From positions 905,809-969,808 of the forward strand of contig CAJINV010000002.1 of the NCBI GenBank assembly GCA_905178155.1: a stretch of 64,000 bases of DNA, given 5' to 3'. Made by a program: the position numbers and the translations under genes. Positions 10,101 through 19,669 of the stretch are shown here, one piece after another. Under the pieces are notes generated by a model that saw only the letters and a program-made list of their open reading frames with translations, was not told where the DNA came from and did no database searches. Numbering within the stretch: the stretch's first letter is position 1; every line of letters begins with the position of its first letter. The DNA is from Amoebophrya sp. A120 (lineage: Eukaryota > Sar > Dinophyceae > Syndiniales > Amoebophryaceae).

Positions 10101-12840
10101 CGATCAAAGGCCTCGACTCTGGATCAACCCCATCGGCGTCCGCGCGGACTCTCGTCGTGATCGTGCCCGGAGTCATGTTGTAGTCGACACTGCCCCGGCC
10201 GGACTGTGCGTAGATAATTTCGTTTGCCGGGGTGAAACTCCCGGCGTGTTTTTCCTGGTTGGTACAGTGCTCGATCACCATTTTTTGCAGCTTTATCCTG
10301 AGTAAAAACGTCTCCACCCCATAGCTGTCATGCAGATTTGCGATTACAGGAAGATTTGTAATGCGCATCTCCGTGAGAGGCATTTCCAGTCGCGGTTTGG
10401 AATTTGTAATGCTGTAAACGGGATGAGCAGATGGATTTGTGATGCGGCTGCACTTGCTAAACTGCACTACACTACGGACTGGAATTTGTCATGCGTTGCT
10501 CTGAAAGCTTCTGGGTTTGTGTTGCTAAGTTCCCAACTTGACTATGGGGTGGGGACGTTTTTACATATGATAAGCTTCCGGATGTGCTTTTTGAACACCG
10601 GATCGTGGAGCTGCCTGTCATATGCAGTGCAAAAGTATCGCACTCGTACTAATTCTAATTGCGCTTAGGCATTACAAATCTTTTTCTTAAGGCCAATCCG
10701 CATTACAAATATACTTTGTAATGCTAAGGCAATTTGTAATGCAATTTAGACTAGTTCTAGTTGTACGATGCTTTTGCAATGCATATGTCACTGCTGGCGA
10801 CGATGACGAAGAGATTGTCCGAATTGTCGAAAACCTCGTCCGTGATGAGGTTTAGCGCCAGGACTTTCCTCAACTCAATCGATATCCTGAGCAAAAACGT
10901 CCCCACGACCCCACAGTCATGTTGGGAATGTAGCAAGGCAAGTCTCCAGGTTTTGGGACCTGTGCATGACAGGTTTCCCTCTGCAGTGTAGTGCTGGTTG
11001 GCAAGGGAAGCCGCATGAGAAAGCCATCCGCTAATCCTGTTTACAGCATTACAAATGCCAAAACACGATTGGAAATGCCTCTCATGGAGCTGCGCATTAC
11101 AAATGTTCTTGTCAGTTCGCATTTGCATGACAACTCTGGGGTGGGGACGTTTTTACGTAGGATAGCCGACTCTTCATCTTCGAACTCCTCCTCGTCCGTT
11201 AAGAAATTATCTTCCTCGACTATGGATGTGTCAGGATCGAAATCAACAAAATCGAAATAATTTGTGATGCATAAAATCGATACCAGTTGGAGTCTGAGTT
11301 TCCAAGTGGCGCATGACAAATTTTGGGAGCACCAAAACCCAGTCTGTCATGCTGTTTAGGCAAAGAAGGCTGCGCCTGTCATGCTACTCCGGCAGCACAT
11401 TGTATCCCCCTAAACAGGCTTACAATCGGTCTCATTTGCCTGCTCCCCAATACAGGCCCTCAGTGCCCTACATTTTATGCATCACAAATTTTTCGACTCT
11501 GTCGATTTCGATCCTGACACATCCATATCGACGTCGGGAATAATATTCCCCTCCGAATCTACGTTCTTCATCCGGAAACCGACGAGTTCCCAGAACATTT
11601 TTCCGGATTTCAAATCGGCTAGAATCTGCTGCTTTTTCTTCTCTGAATTCGACAAGTAGAACCCGAGAATCTATGCAATGCAAAAGCATCGCACACGTAC
11701 TAGTATAAATTGCATTACAAATTGCCCCAGCATTACAAATCAAATTTGTAATGCTGATTGACCTTGAAAAAGGGATTTGTAATGCATAAATGCAATTAGT
11801 ACGAGTACGATACTTTTGCACAGGATAGGATCCCGCCGAATACGATGGAAGAAAACACGTAGAGCGACCTATTGGAAGGAAAAATCCCCCCTCCCCATAT
11901 TGAAAAGGTATGTCTCCGAAAATTTGTGTTGCTGATTTGAGGTCACAAATCACATTTGTCTTGCAAGAAGGCAACTCTACAGTCTCCGCCGCATTATGTG
12001 GACGGTAGGTTTGTGATGCTGCCTGGGTTACAGCATAGACATTTGTGATGCTAAGCGTCCACGTCAAAGCCCTGTACTCAGGCGCGGCATATGCCTTCAA
12101 TCCTGTACTGCAAGACAGCTCTGATTTGTGTACGGAAATCCAGCATTAGAAACTTCGTTTGATATGGGGAGGGGGGATTTTTCCTCACAATACGACCCAC
12201 GGAAGACCTGCTGCGCCCGCGTTTGCCAGGGTACGGAAAAGTCGAAAAAGGGGAATGGGGGCTTTGGCTGCTTCAAGGGGTCAATGCCGCGGGTGTCGGG
12301 GATGTAGGTGCTAGTACTACTTTTGCTGGGGTTTGCCGTTAATGTTTTGTCGGATGGATTGTTGTTTTCTGTGGCGAAATGTCGTAGTACTTTTGCTTGG
12401 GCGGGGTTTCCAAAAGCATTTTCATGTTGTACGAAGACAGGGGAGGACTGTAAGAAATTTTTAGGTCGGTTGGACAGCACCATCTGCTCGTTTGGTCGCG
12501 CTGCTCGCCCTGCGGTGCTGCTGGTTTCGGTTTGCGACAATAGTCCTCGATAAGGAAGTCGCGTCGCCCTCTTGATGTCTAAACCGCTGCTACTGCTACT
12601 GCTGCTACCTCCAGGAGATGCCCCTCCTGCAGCTGCATTCGTTGTTGTAACAAAGGTCCGGTAGGCGTAGGATGGGCATGGAAATAAACCACATGCTGGT
12701 GGCAGTAGAGTGTGAGGGAACATCATCAACCCGTGCTGCATATTAGCAGGGTCAGGGTAGTGCAGCTGCGGTCCTCTTCTAGAGCTTCTGTGGCGCAGCA
12801 GCGAACGGCGCACAGAGCAGGAACTTGCGGAGGACGTCAT
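7127..12840 (-). CDS. Membrane-anchored thioredoxin-like protein with coiled-coil tail (13 introner introns)
   Basis: The exons join into one frame when 13 inverted-repeat introns and one canonical intron (8744-8916, GT...AG) are removed. In order: an Arg/Ser-rich N-terminus resembling an organelle presequence; a low-complexity linker; a single membrane span around SLYVFSSIVFGGILGFYL; an acidic segment (EEDNFLTDEEEFEDE); a conserved-looking region with KEIKFYYTIQENLAVDAH; then a thioredoxin fold with Cys-Phe-Leu-Cys (EETCFLCFLMRP), followed by RFLRINVEQND and ARGTPQFLLYKEGVKW, which matches the beta3/cis-Pro/beta4 part of thioredoxins. The tail has a long coiled coil (LDQNLKVLEKEAEELEKDV) and ends AAATSAQDDV. 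It is likely a membrane-tethered thiol-disulfide protein, compartment unknown. The CxxC is not the usual WCGPC, so redox activity is inferred only. A 5' exon may lie at 12942-13217. Confidence 0.7.
7475..7623. mobile_element. Introner, family A
   Basis: TIR core GCAAAAGTATCGTACTCGTA. Flanking duplication TCATC is perfect. The host junction in the thioredoxin-like gene becomes GGGDD-GFSQV. Confidence 0.92.
7876..8099. mobile_element. Introner, family F
   Basis: Ends TATGA..GTGCACAAC and its inverse. Duplication TTACG/TTCCG (one mismatch, minus strand). Junction KLIY-EFQIED. Confidence 0.9.
8149..8294. mobile_element. Introner, family A
   Basis: Perfect CACTT duplication. Junction GVKW-DEFKPQ. 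Confidence 0.92.
8314..8614. mobile_element. Introner, family B
   Basis: TIR TATCAGCTGC...GTCTGG is diverged. GCCCT is duplicated but offset by 6 nt on one side. Only 19 nt separate it from the neighbouring element. Junction LLYKEG-VKW. Confidence 0.8.
8966..9177. mobile_element. Introner, family F
   Basis: Perfect TTTCC duplication. Junction QMYEE-TCFLC, immediately before the CxxC. Confidence 0.9.
9241..9392. mobile_element. Introner, family A
   Basis: Perfect CTCGA duplication. Junction AAQFE-QFVMED. Confidence 0.92.
9826..10031. mobile_element. Introner, family I (single copy here)
   Basis: Ends TATGGAGAGAAAAAAGTTTG and TATCAACCAAAAAAAGTTCG (inverted). Perfect TTTGA duplication. Junction KMPHQ-KLKPGK. 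Confidence 0.88.
10294..10572. mobile_element. Introner, family C
   Basis: TIR core AAAAACGTCYCCACCCC. Perfect AGCTT duplication. Junction HIRKL-QKMVIE. Confidence 0.92.
10621..10785. mobile_element. Introner, family A
   Basis: Perfect TGTCA duplication. Junction IVASSD-RQLHD. Confidence 0.9.
10883..11164. mobile_element. Introner, family C
   Basis: Only TCG of the duplication is conserved. Junction DEES-IELRKV is nevertheless in frame. Confidence 0.85.
11221..11527. mobile_element. Introner, family G
   Basis: TIR TATGGATGTGTCAGGATCG. Perfect TCGAC duplication. Junction NIIPDVE-EDNF. Confidence 0.92.
11672..11827. mobile_element. Introner, family A (reversed relative to most)
   Basis: Duplication GATCC/GATTC (minus strand), one mismatch. 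Junction IVFGG-ILGFY, inside the membrane span. Confidence 0.9.
11870..12192. mobile_element. Introner, family D (single copy here)
   Basis: TIR core AAAAATCCCCCCTCCCCATA. Perfect CGACC duplication. Junction VFRGS-LYVFSS. Confidence 0.9.
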
Positions 12841-12941
12841 TTCTTTGAAAGGAAAATGAAAAAGGGGTTTTTAGTGTCGGATCCCCAGAGGCGGAAAATG
12901 AAAAAGAACAAAAAAAGAACAAAGATACTCTGACTCTGGCT

Positions 12942-13217
12942 CTACTTCTTATGATGTAGTGGTCCATGACACCGTAGCCTGAGAAGTTTTTCAAAAAACG
13001 AACGAGAAATACCTTGAAGGATGATCTTCACATGCGACGGCTTGAGATTTGCATCTAGTTGTAAGTCCTTCCTCAACCGTCGACTTCCACCAGAAAAAGT
13101 TATGTAGTCCAGAAGATCTTCATCGACATCGTGGCTGCAACCAACAAAAAAAAGAACAGCTGCGTTGCGTTTTGGCACGTCCGACAAAAATTTTGATTTC
13201 GACAGCGGTCGGGGCAC
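12942..13217 (-). CDS. Possible upstream exon or small hypothetical ORF
   Basis: The minus-strand frame contains SHDVDEDLLDYITF and KPSHVKIILQ, directly followed by GTATTTCTCG, a plausible 5' splice site. Minus-strand sequence just before the Met at 12840 reads CCTTTCAAAG, a plausible 3' site, and joining them keeps frame (ILQ-EMTSS). It could therefore be the first exon of the thioredoxin-like gene, in which case that gene's apparent presequence would be internal. Not decidable without transcripts. Confidence 0.3.
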   Translation of the reverse strand: MPRPLSKSKFLSDVPKRNAAVLFFVGCSHDVDEDLLDYITFSGGSRRLRKDLQLDANLKPSHVKIILQGISRSFFEKLLRLRCHGPLHHKK

Positions 13218-13694
13218 CCAAGTGGCGTTTGCACTGCCCTCGGTGGTGAAGTATCAGTGAAACATCAAACTGTCACTTCCACTATCGTCCTATCGTGTGT
13301 GTGTCAATGTTCTTCGCGCTAGTACAGTTTGCATTTCATGACAATGTCGCCGCGTAGTTTAAAAAAATGATATATGCGCTCCGCATTCGCGTTGTACAAA
13401 AGTTCATTTGATAAGGCACAATATCTGCAACCAGCTCGCTGTTTGTAACTTCGTCGCAACTCCTATCACAAGTGAGATGGTGGACGCAACATTCTTGCTA
13501 TTGTTCTTGGGCCATCACATTATCACATTGTTTGATCTTGTTGCGTGTCGATCGTAGTTCTTGTACTTACTTCCAAAGGGTGATACCAGTAAAGATGTAT
13601 TTTGTATTTTCATCCGGCGGTGCAATTCAAAACTACTGCGTTATTTCTTGTACCGTACTCTTGACATAATGCTTGGAACAACTCCACCATTTTT
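13218..13694. other. Intergenic, no supported gene
   Basis: Contains a GTGTGTGT run near 13297 and otherwise only short ORFs. It separates two minus-strand genes and probably holds the 3' end of one and the promoter of the other. No promoter motif was recognised. Confidence 0.4.
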
Positions 13695-16600
13695 TTACCA
13701 CCTCGAAGACTTCCCCCCGCCATTTTCCTTCCCGCCTCGTCGCCCCCGGCTTTCCCCCCTGCCAGACCCGTAGTCCCTGTCCCTGTAGTTCCTCCCCCCG
13801 GTGTTGTAATCATTTCTGCGATCGTCAGTTCTCCTCTCACGCTGATCACCACCACTTCTATCGCCCTTGGAGTTGTAGTTGCTCACACCTCCGTTCTTGC
13901 TGGTCTGCTATGCATTGCAAAAGCATCGTACTAGTAGAAATCGCATTACAAATTCGGTCATCATGACAAATGTAAATTTGTTATGCTGTTTTACCTTGGA
14001 ATGGAAATTTGTAATGCATGATTTCGATTACTACGAGTACGAAACTTTTGCACAGGATATCTGCTGCAACCCGCCTCCTGGTCGCTCGATTTCTACGCTG
14101 TCTTTCCTTCCGACGTCGTGTTTTATCCTGTGTAAAAACGTCCCCACCCCAGAGTCAAGTTGGGAACTCAGCAACACAAATCCAGAAGTTTTGGAAGCCA
14201 CGCATGACAAGTTGCAGTCCGCAGTGTAGTGCATGATAGCAAGGACAACGGCATCAGAAATCCACCTGCTTATCCTGTTTGCAGCATTACAAATGCCGAA
14301 ACACGATTGGAAATGCCTTTCATGGGGAAGCGCATTACGAGTGTTCCTGTCATTGCAAATCTGCATGACAACTCTGGGGTGGGTACGTTTTTACACAGGA
14401 TATGTTTGTCGCCTTCTTTTTCTCCTTCCCTGTCACGGGGAGTTCTTCTCTTTGTTCCATCGCGGTTGTCATGATCAGAGGCTTTTTTCGCGTCGTGGTC
14501 CCTGTGACTACGGTCGCCGCGGTTATTATTATTTCGGTCGTAATTATGGTCCCTTCTGTTGTTGTCATTGTAGTTGCGGCCACGATCGCGATCTCGATCT
14601 CGACTTCTGTATAGAGACGAAAAAGGTGATCTTCAGCAGTGTTCTTATCCCTAAAGGAATTCGCTGCATACCGTCGGGATTTGCCCTGTTTTTTGCGCCA
14701 ACGCAGGCGCTGCAGCTTTTATGGTCGCGCCTGCGTAGGAGTGCTGTTGCCTTCCCTGGTGGGTTTTTTCACGCGGCCCAGGCGTCTTTCTAGAGGAACC
14801 AACAGGCACGCTAGCACCCCGGCGAGCCTAGACATAGACTAAAGAGGCCCCCCCCACTGCGCAGATCGACGCGCCCCGCGGGCACTCACAACACACCCAC
14901 CCGGTGTGTTGTGAGTGGGCCCGCACACTGCCGCGGCCGGCTAATGGGCTCGCACACTGCCGCGGCCCGTTGCATTGCCGGCTAATGGGCCCACACACTG
15001 CCGCGGCCCGGTGCGACCGCCGGCGTAGCCCCGGCTTGGGGGGGGTCTTTGGGGAAAAAAAGAGCCCCTCCAAGCTGGGGCATCAGCTCGCGCCCAGGCG
15101 CGCGAACTTGGACGCAGTGGCCGGCGGTTATTCTGTCAGCGGGCAGCGCGTTCCCTGGCGCATGCGCTGGGGCTGCGCTAAGCACGAAAGCGCGACCCTC
15201 TGGAGGATGCGCGGCGAAGGCTTTGGATAGCCCTGGGCGGTCTCGCTTTTGTTGGCCTCAGACACGCCAGGCCTCGCCTAGAATGAAAAAAACTCACGAA
15301 TCGCGACGGTATGGCGCGATTTCTCTTAGGGATAAGAACACGCGGGAAGATCACCTTTTTCATCTCTATACATTGTAGTTGCGGCCACGATCGCGATCTC
15401 GATCTCGACTTCGTTCCCTATCGCGGGCGCTATGTGGCTTGTAAAAATCACCCTGAACATCCCTGCTCTTCTGGTTCAAATTATCCCTGTTCGATGTGCG
15501 ACCTCCTCCGTCTTCTCTTTTCTTCGCTTCCTCCCTTAAATCCTTCATGTCAATATCGAGCAAGTCCTCCTCATCCTCCGCATTTTTTGCCGCTGCAGCC
15601 GCCTTCATCTCTGCTTCCTTCTCATTGGCAATGAAATGCGCGGCGCCCTTCGGGCGGTTCTTGTTCGGTATCAAATGCAAAAACATCGCAGTGGTCGTGC
15701 TAAAAATTGCAGATTTGCATTACAGATTACTTTATTATACCTAAATCTGCATGACAAACTACTACTAGTGCGACGCTTTTGCAGTGCATATTCGGCCCGA
15801 TTCGGGAGGTTTGGTTCTGATCCGCGTTTTCTTTGGATTTTTTCTTGTACTCGAGATACTCCTGGACCCCGCTGGATTTGCTGGACTGCGACTCCGCGAG
15901 CTTCTTTTTGTAGGCAAGGTATTCCTGCACCCCACTAATGTGCTTCTTCGGAGGCTCTTCATCTTTGTTGGTTGTTATTTTACTATTTCCATCAGGTTCT
16001 ACTTTATTGCCTGAACTAGATGCAGCTGGTGGTGCAGCTGATATGTTGTTTTGCTTGTGATCATGCTCCCCGTTTGCGTTTTTACTGGAGTCACGCTTTA
16101 TTTCCTCTTGATTTTTACCCTGTAGTTCTTCTCTCGGCGACTCGCGTATCTTGTTCTCAGCGGACTCTACTGGAGGATGAGCTGCTGCTGGTGTAGCGGT
16201 TTTGTTGTTCTCTACTTTCTCCTTGTCCGAAAACTTTTTCTCCTGCTCGCGAACATCACCACGATCGTCTCCTCGCCGTCTTTCCTGGAGTTCACCACGG
16301 TCTTTGTAGTCGCGGTCGCGCCCACCTCTTCGGTTGTTGTAATTGTCGTCTCGATTTCGATCGCGGCCACCTCCACCGCGGTTGTAGTTATTGTCCCTGT
16401 CATAGCGGTCTCGGTCGCGGTCGCCACGACCACCACGATCCCGGTCTCGATCCCTTCTGTCATCCCGCTCCCGATTGGTATTTGTTATCCTGTGCAAAAC
16501 TATCGTATTCGTATTACAATCATGCATTACAAGTGTTTTTGTTAATTCAAATCCGCATTACAAATTTTATTTCTCATCCTGAGGAAATTTGTAATGCATT

Positions 16601-18588
16601 TGTACGAGTACGGTACTTTTGCAATGCATATTTCTATTTTCTTCGCGGTTTCTGTCGCGGCCGTGTTCTCTTCCAGAATTATCGCGGTCGGGTTTTCTTC
16701 TTTGTCGCGGTCTGGAGGTGCTACGCGGCCGGTCGCCCACCTGGAGTGGTGTTTCGTCTTTGTGATGAGCTTCTACCAAGACCTCATTAGCAATTGTAGA
16801 CTATGCTCCGTTTTGTTGATCACGATGCAGTACCCGCAGTTGCACCAGATGCTGTCTAGTACTTTGCAAATACCTAAAACACGAAAACACAATCATCTTC
16901 TTCTAAAATTATCCTAAATACCCTCTGTCGATCCCTTTCCACCTTTCGGTCGTACTCCTCAAACACGTTCTTGGTTGGATCTCCGAATTTGACTTCCTCT
17001 TCCCTTCGACCCTTGTTGTTTCCACCACCTTTCGTGTTGGAGGAGGAGGAGGCTCCGCCGCCTTTACCCGCAACCCTGTTCTCGTCCTTTCCACCGTTTT
17101 TACCGTACTTCGCATTCAACGCGTTGTACCTGCCTTTCTGTTCCGCGATCAAAGCTTGGTTATGGTCAATATGCATTGCAAATATGATGTCTGGGCCTGG
17201 AAGGTTGTGAGATTTCTCATGCACATTTTGCATGATGCATGATGCCTGTGATGCATGCCCCAGCATTACAGATTTTGTGAGTGCTTCCTGATGCCTATAC
17301 CGCATGAGAAATACCCCCTCTGCGTGGCAAAATCTGAACTCCTCTTGCTGCTCACGCAATACAGATTTTTGTAGAATCCAAAGGTCGCATCACAAGTTGA
17401 ATCCGTGTTCCAAACCCAGACATATTTGCCATGCATAGTCAACCACGCTCTGCAAAAGGCCCTGCACCGTGGCAAACTTGTTCTGCGTCTGCCTTGTCGC
17501 GTTGCGGCCACTCTGGGCAGAGGGGTCGAGGAGGGGACCTGGATAATTTTTGTAAATCAGTTTTATTTTCATGATGGATCATTGGTTTCACGCATTACAG
17601 AAGTTTGACGACTCTGCGACGTGTAAAAAAGCAACATGTTCGTGTTCCGCATGACAAAAGAAAGAAAAAATGAAAACCTACGTACCTGGATCCTCCATGA
17701 AGTTCTCAATATCCGTCACTTCGCCGTCCCCCATGTCGTCATGCTCATCCGTTGTTGTCGTGCCCTCCTTGCGTATACTTTCCCGGCACTCACGGATCAA
17801 ACTGCATAAAACGTGTCTCATCTCTATGGAGTTCTCAAATGTTACATTCTCAACAACTGTTACATGGATTTGTAATGCAAGAATGGACAAAGTGAAAGGA
17901 GGAAGATTGCGCCCTTTGCATCACAACTTTGCCGCAGATTTAGATGCTGTTTAGCCCTTCTGAAATTTGTCATGCGAAGCAGCTTGATCACCTGCCGGCT
18001 TTAGCTGCTTTTGCATGACAAATTCATGTGCTTAACAGTTGAGAATGTAACGTTTGAGAGTCCCATAACCTCCTGCTCGTGATCCTCTTCCGTCACCGGT
18101 TCGCGGGTTTGCGGGGGCAGGAATTGCTGCTGTTGGTGGTTGTATTGAAGGTGTCCTGTAGCTGCTACCTGTGAGAGGTAAGGTTGCTGTTGCTGTTGCT
18201 GGTTGAAATTTGCGTAGGGGTTGTTGTTCTGTGCGAATTGGTGGTGCTTAACAAAACCGCCCGGGGAAGTGCCGACTGCAACTGGCTGTATTGGCATTGC
18301 TGGGACTGCACCTCCATAAGCTCCTGACACACCAGCACCGGCCCATCCTTGATTATTCATCATCATTGGCTGCCCTCCTGGTGCCCCCGCTCCTTTCATG
18401 ACAGCCGCTTGTGGTAGTGGTCGCAAGCCCGGTGGAAGGGGGCGAAGCTGGGGGAACAGGGGGTTGGGGGCAGCTGCTCCGGGTTGTAGTGGCTGAACAG
18501 GGACAAGGGGCACCATTCCGGGCGGAGCTTTGGATTGCGCGGGCAGCATCTGGTGCTGCATCGGCGCACCGTAGCCGTAGGGGTTCAT
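13695..18588 (-). CDS. RD/RDR-repeat (SR-like) protein with Pro/Gln-rich N-terminus
   Basis: The start Met reads MNPYGYGAPMQHQ. A Pro/Gly/Gln-rich N-terminal exon (about 170 aa, including a run of Gln) leads to EQEMRHVLCSLIRECRESI, then QNKFATVQGLLQSVVDHNQALIAEQK, a helical segment. A Gly/Lys-rich linker follows, then a very long Arg-Asp domain (RDRDRDRGGRGDRDRD and variants), interrupted by two copies of a short SGVQEYLxYKKK repeat, with the stop after GGGKSSRW. Arg-Asp/Arg-Glu domains of this type occur in splicing-associated and RNA-processing proteins, so an RNA-binding or splicing role is an inference; no RRM was seen. Introns comprise introners at 17823, 17170, 16486, 15669, 14124 and 13909, canonical introns at 17539-17685 and 16741-16921, and a 763-bp insert with long direct repeats near 14608-15370. 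Confidence 0.65.
13909..14059. mobile_element. Introner, family A
   Basis: Perfect TCTGC duplication. Junction GGLQQ-TSKNGG in the RD-rich gene. Confidence 0.9.
14124..14402. mobile_element. Introner, family C
   Basis: Perfect TGTTT duplication, with TIRs starting TATCCTGTGTAAAAACG on both sides. Confidence 0.9.
14566..15412. mobile_element. 763-bp insert with long TIRs inside a 42-bp direct duplication
   Basis: Bases 14566-14607 and 15371-15412 are identical 42-mers from the coding sequence of the RD-rich gene. Between them lies 14608-15370, whose ends (from 14610, TATAGAGACGAAAAAGG; inverse of TATAGAGATGAAAAAGG up to 15370) form an imperfect inverted repeat of roughly 70 bp. The interior is GC-rich with further palindromes, such as the CACTCACAACACACC/GGTGTGTTGTGAGTG hairpin at about 14882-14917. 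Deleting the insert and one 42-mer gives the uninterrupted frame NYN-DNNRRD, so it behaves like an intron. No transposase ORF is evident. Confidence 0.8.
15669..15790. mobile_element. Introner, family A with a B-type outer end
   Basis: The left tip TATCAAATGC is typical of family B, while the core matches A. Perfect TTCGG duplication. Junction SRIGPN-KNRPK. At 122 bp it is the shortest element. Confidence 0.88.
16486..16630. mobile_element. Introner, family A
   Basis: Duplication TTTGT/TTTCT. Junction ENRN-TNRERDD. Confidence 0.9.
17170..17437. mobile_element. Introner, family B
   Basis: TIR core GTCTGGGYCTGG. Perfect GTCAA duplication. Junction QSVVD-HNQALI. Confidence 0.92.
17823..18067. 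mobile_element. Introner, family H (single copy here)
   Basis: Inverted ends share GTTACATTCTCAAC. The duplication is weak. Splicing as GT...AG gives HEQE-MRHVL, so this element supplies canonical sites. Confidence 0.8.
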
Positions 18589-19669
18589 TTTATCTTTTTT
18601 TTCCTACAACGGGAACTGCTTCATAAAAAATAGCACTGAATTTCTGATGTTTATCGATCTGGCACAGACACTGTGGACAACTACGTACGTGCATCATGTG
18701 GACAAAAATGAAGCGCTTAGAGTAGACATGACAGTAGTACAGCAGCCAGGGCAGCATAGAATCGCAGCCGCCGCGTGCAGCCTGAGGGTAATTTTTTTTG
18801 ACTTTTCTAGTACTTAGCAAGCGGTTCTTTCTTCTGCTTGCAACTAGCATTTGATTTCATCGGGTGGTCTCGTGAGTTATTATACTTACGTTTACTTCGC
18901 TTCTTCATGTTCTTTTCCCTTGTCGGTCTAGATCTTGTTGTTCTGGGTATTAAATCGATGAGTGTAGTAGCTTGTCAAGAAATTATGCTAGGTGGTGGTC
19001 GTACTAGAGGCGATGGCATTGAAAATGGAAATTTGATGTGATGCTAGTTTTCAGCTTCTATCTACAGCCCGATTAAAATCTCAAAATTGTAGCATGCACA
19101 CCAACCACTGCGCTACTCCTCCCCAGGAAAGAACCCCAAGAGTAGACCCTCTCCAAAAGTAAACCTCAACACAATAAGCAATCTCATCTTCTCGAACAAG
19201 AAACCACCCACAACGCTATACGCTCGCTGCACTCAGAGTAGCGGTCCACTTCTAGACTCAACATCGAGCTCAGAAGGCATCAACCTGCACTGTGTTTATT
19301 TTCGCTTGTTCCGTTTGCTCCAAGCAGCACACTAGAAAGAACATCACGATCACTTCGCGTGGCAGGACAAGGACTGCTCACGGAATAGGTCGTGGTCGCG
19401 GCGCCAACGCTGATACAACTTCAAGACTTCTTTTTGGGAGAATGGGTAAGTATCAAGAGCCACATCTGGAGGTGGATCCTACTAGCAACAACGTTTACTG
19501 CGTTACATCATGTTTGGATCGTTTAAATGCTTTACTCTAATTCATGTTCTTCATCGCTGTACTCAATCTACTTAATTCTTTGTTCGTAGAAGTCTTCTAC
19601 GACCGCTACGCACCTGTTTTCGTTTTGGTTTTCTATTTTGCTCGCTATACCAAATCATCATGTTCCTTG
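18589..19669. other. Intergenic; possible plus-strand exon at about 19360-19443
   Basis: The plus strand has an Arg/Gly-rich open segment (GIGRGRGANADTT) ending at GGTAAGTATC, a consensus-like 5' splice site near 19444. I could not identify a matching downstream exon or a protein family. The remainder has short ORFs only. Confidence 0.25.

Noticed and set aside
7475-10785. CRISPR-like array suggested by repeated 20-40-bp words
   Set aside because: The repeats are inverted pairs bounding elements that interrupt coding frames, with target duplications. There is no regular spacer pattern and the genome is eukaryotic.
14610-15370. Family-C or family-A introner
   Set aside because: The TIR sequence, length, GC content and 42-bp duplication differ, and the shared internal word is absent.
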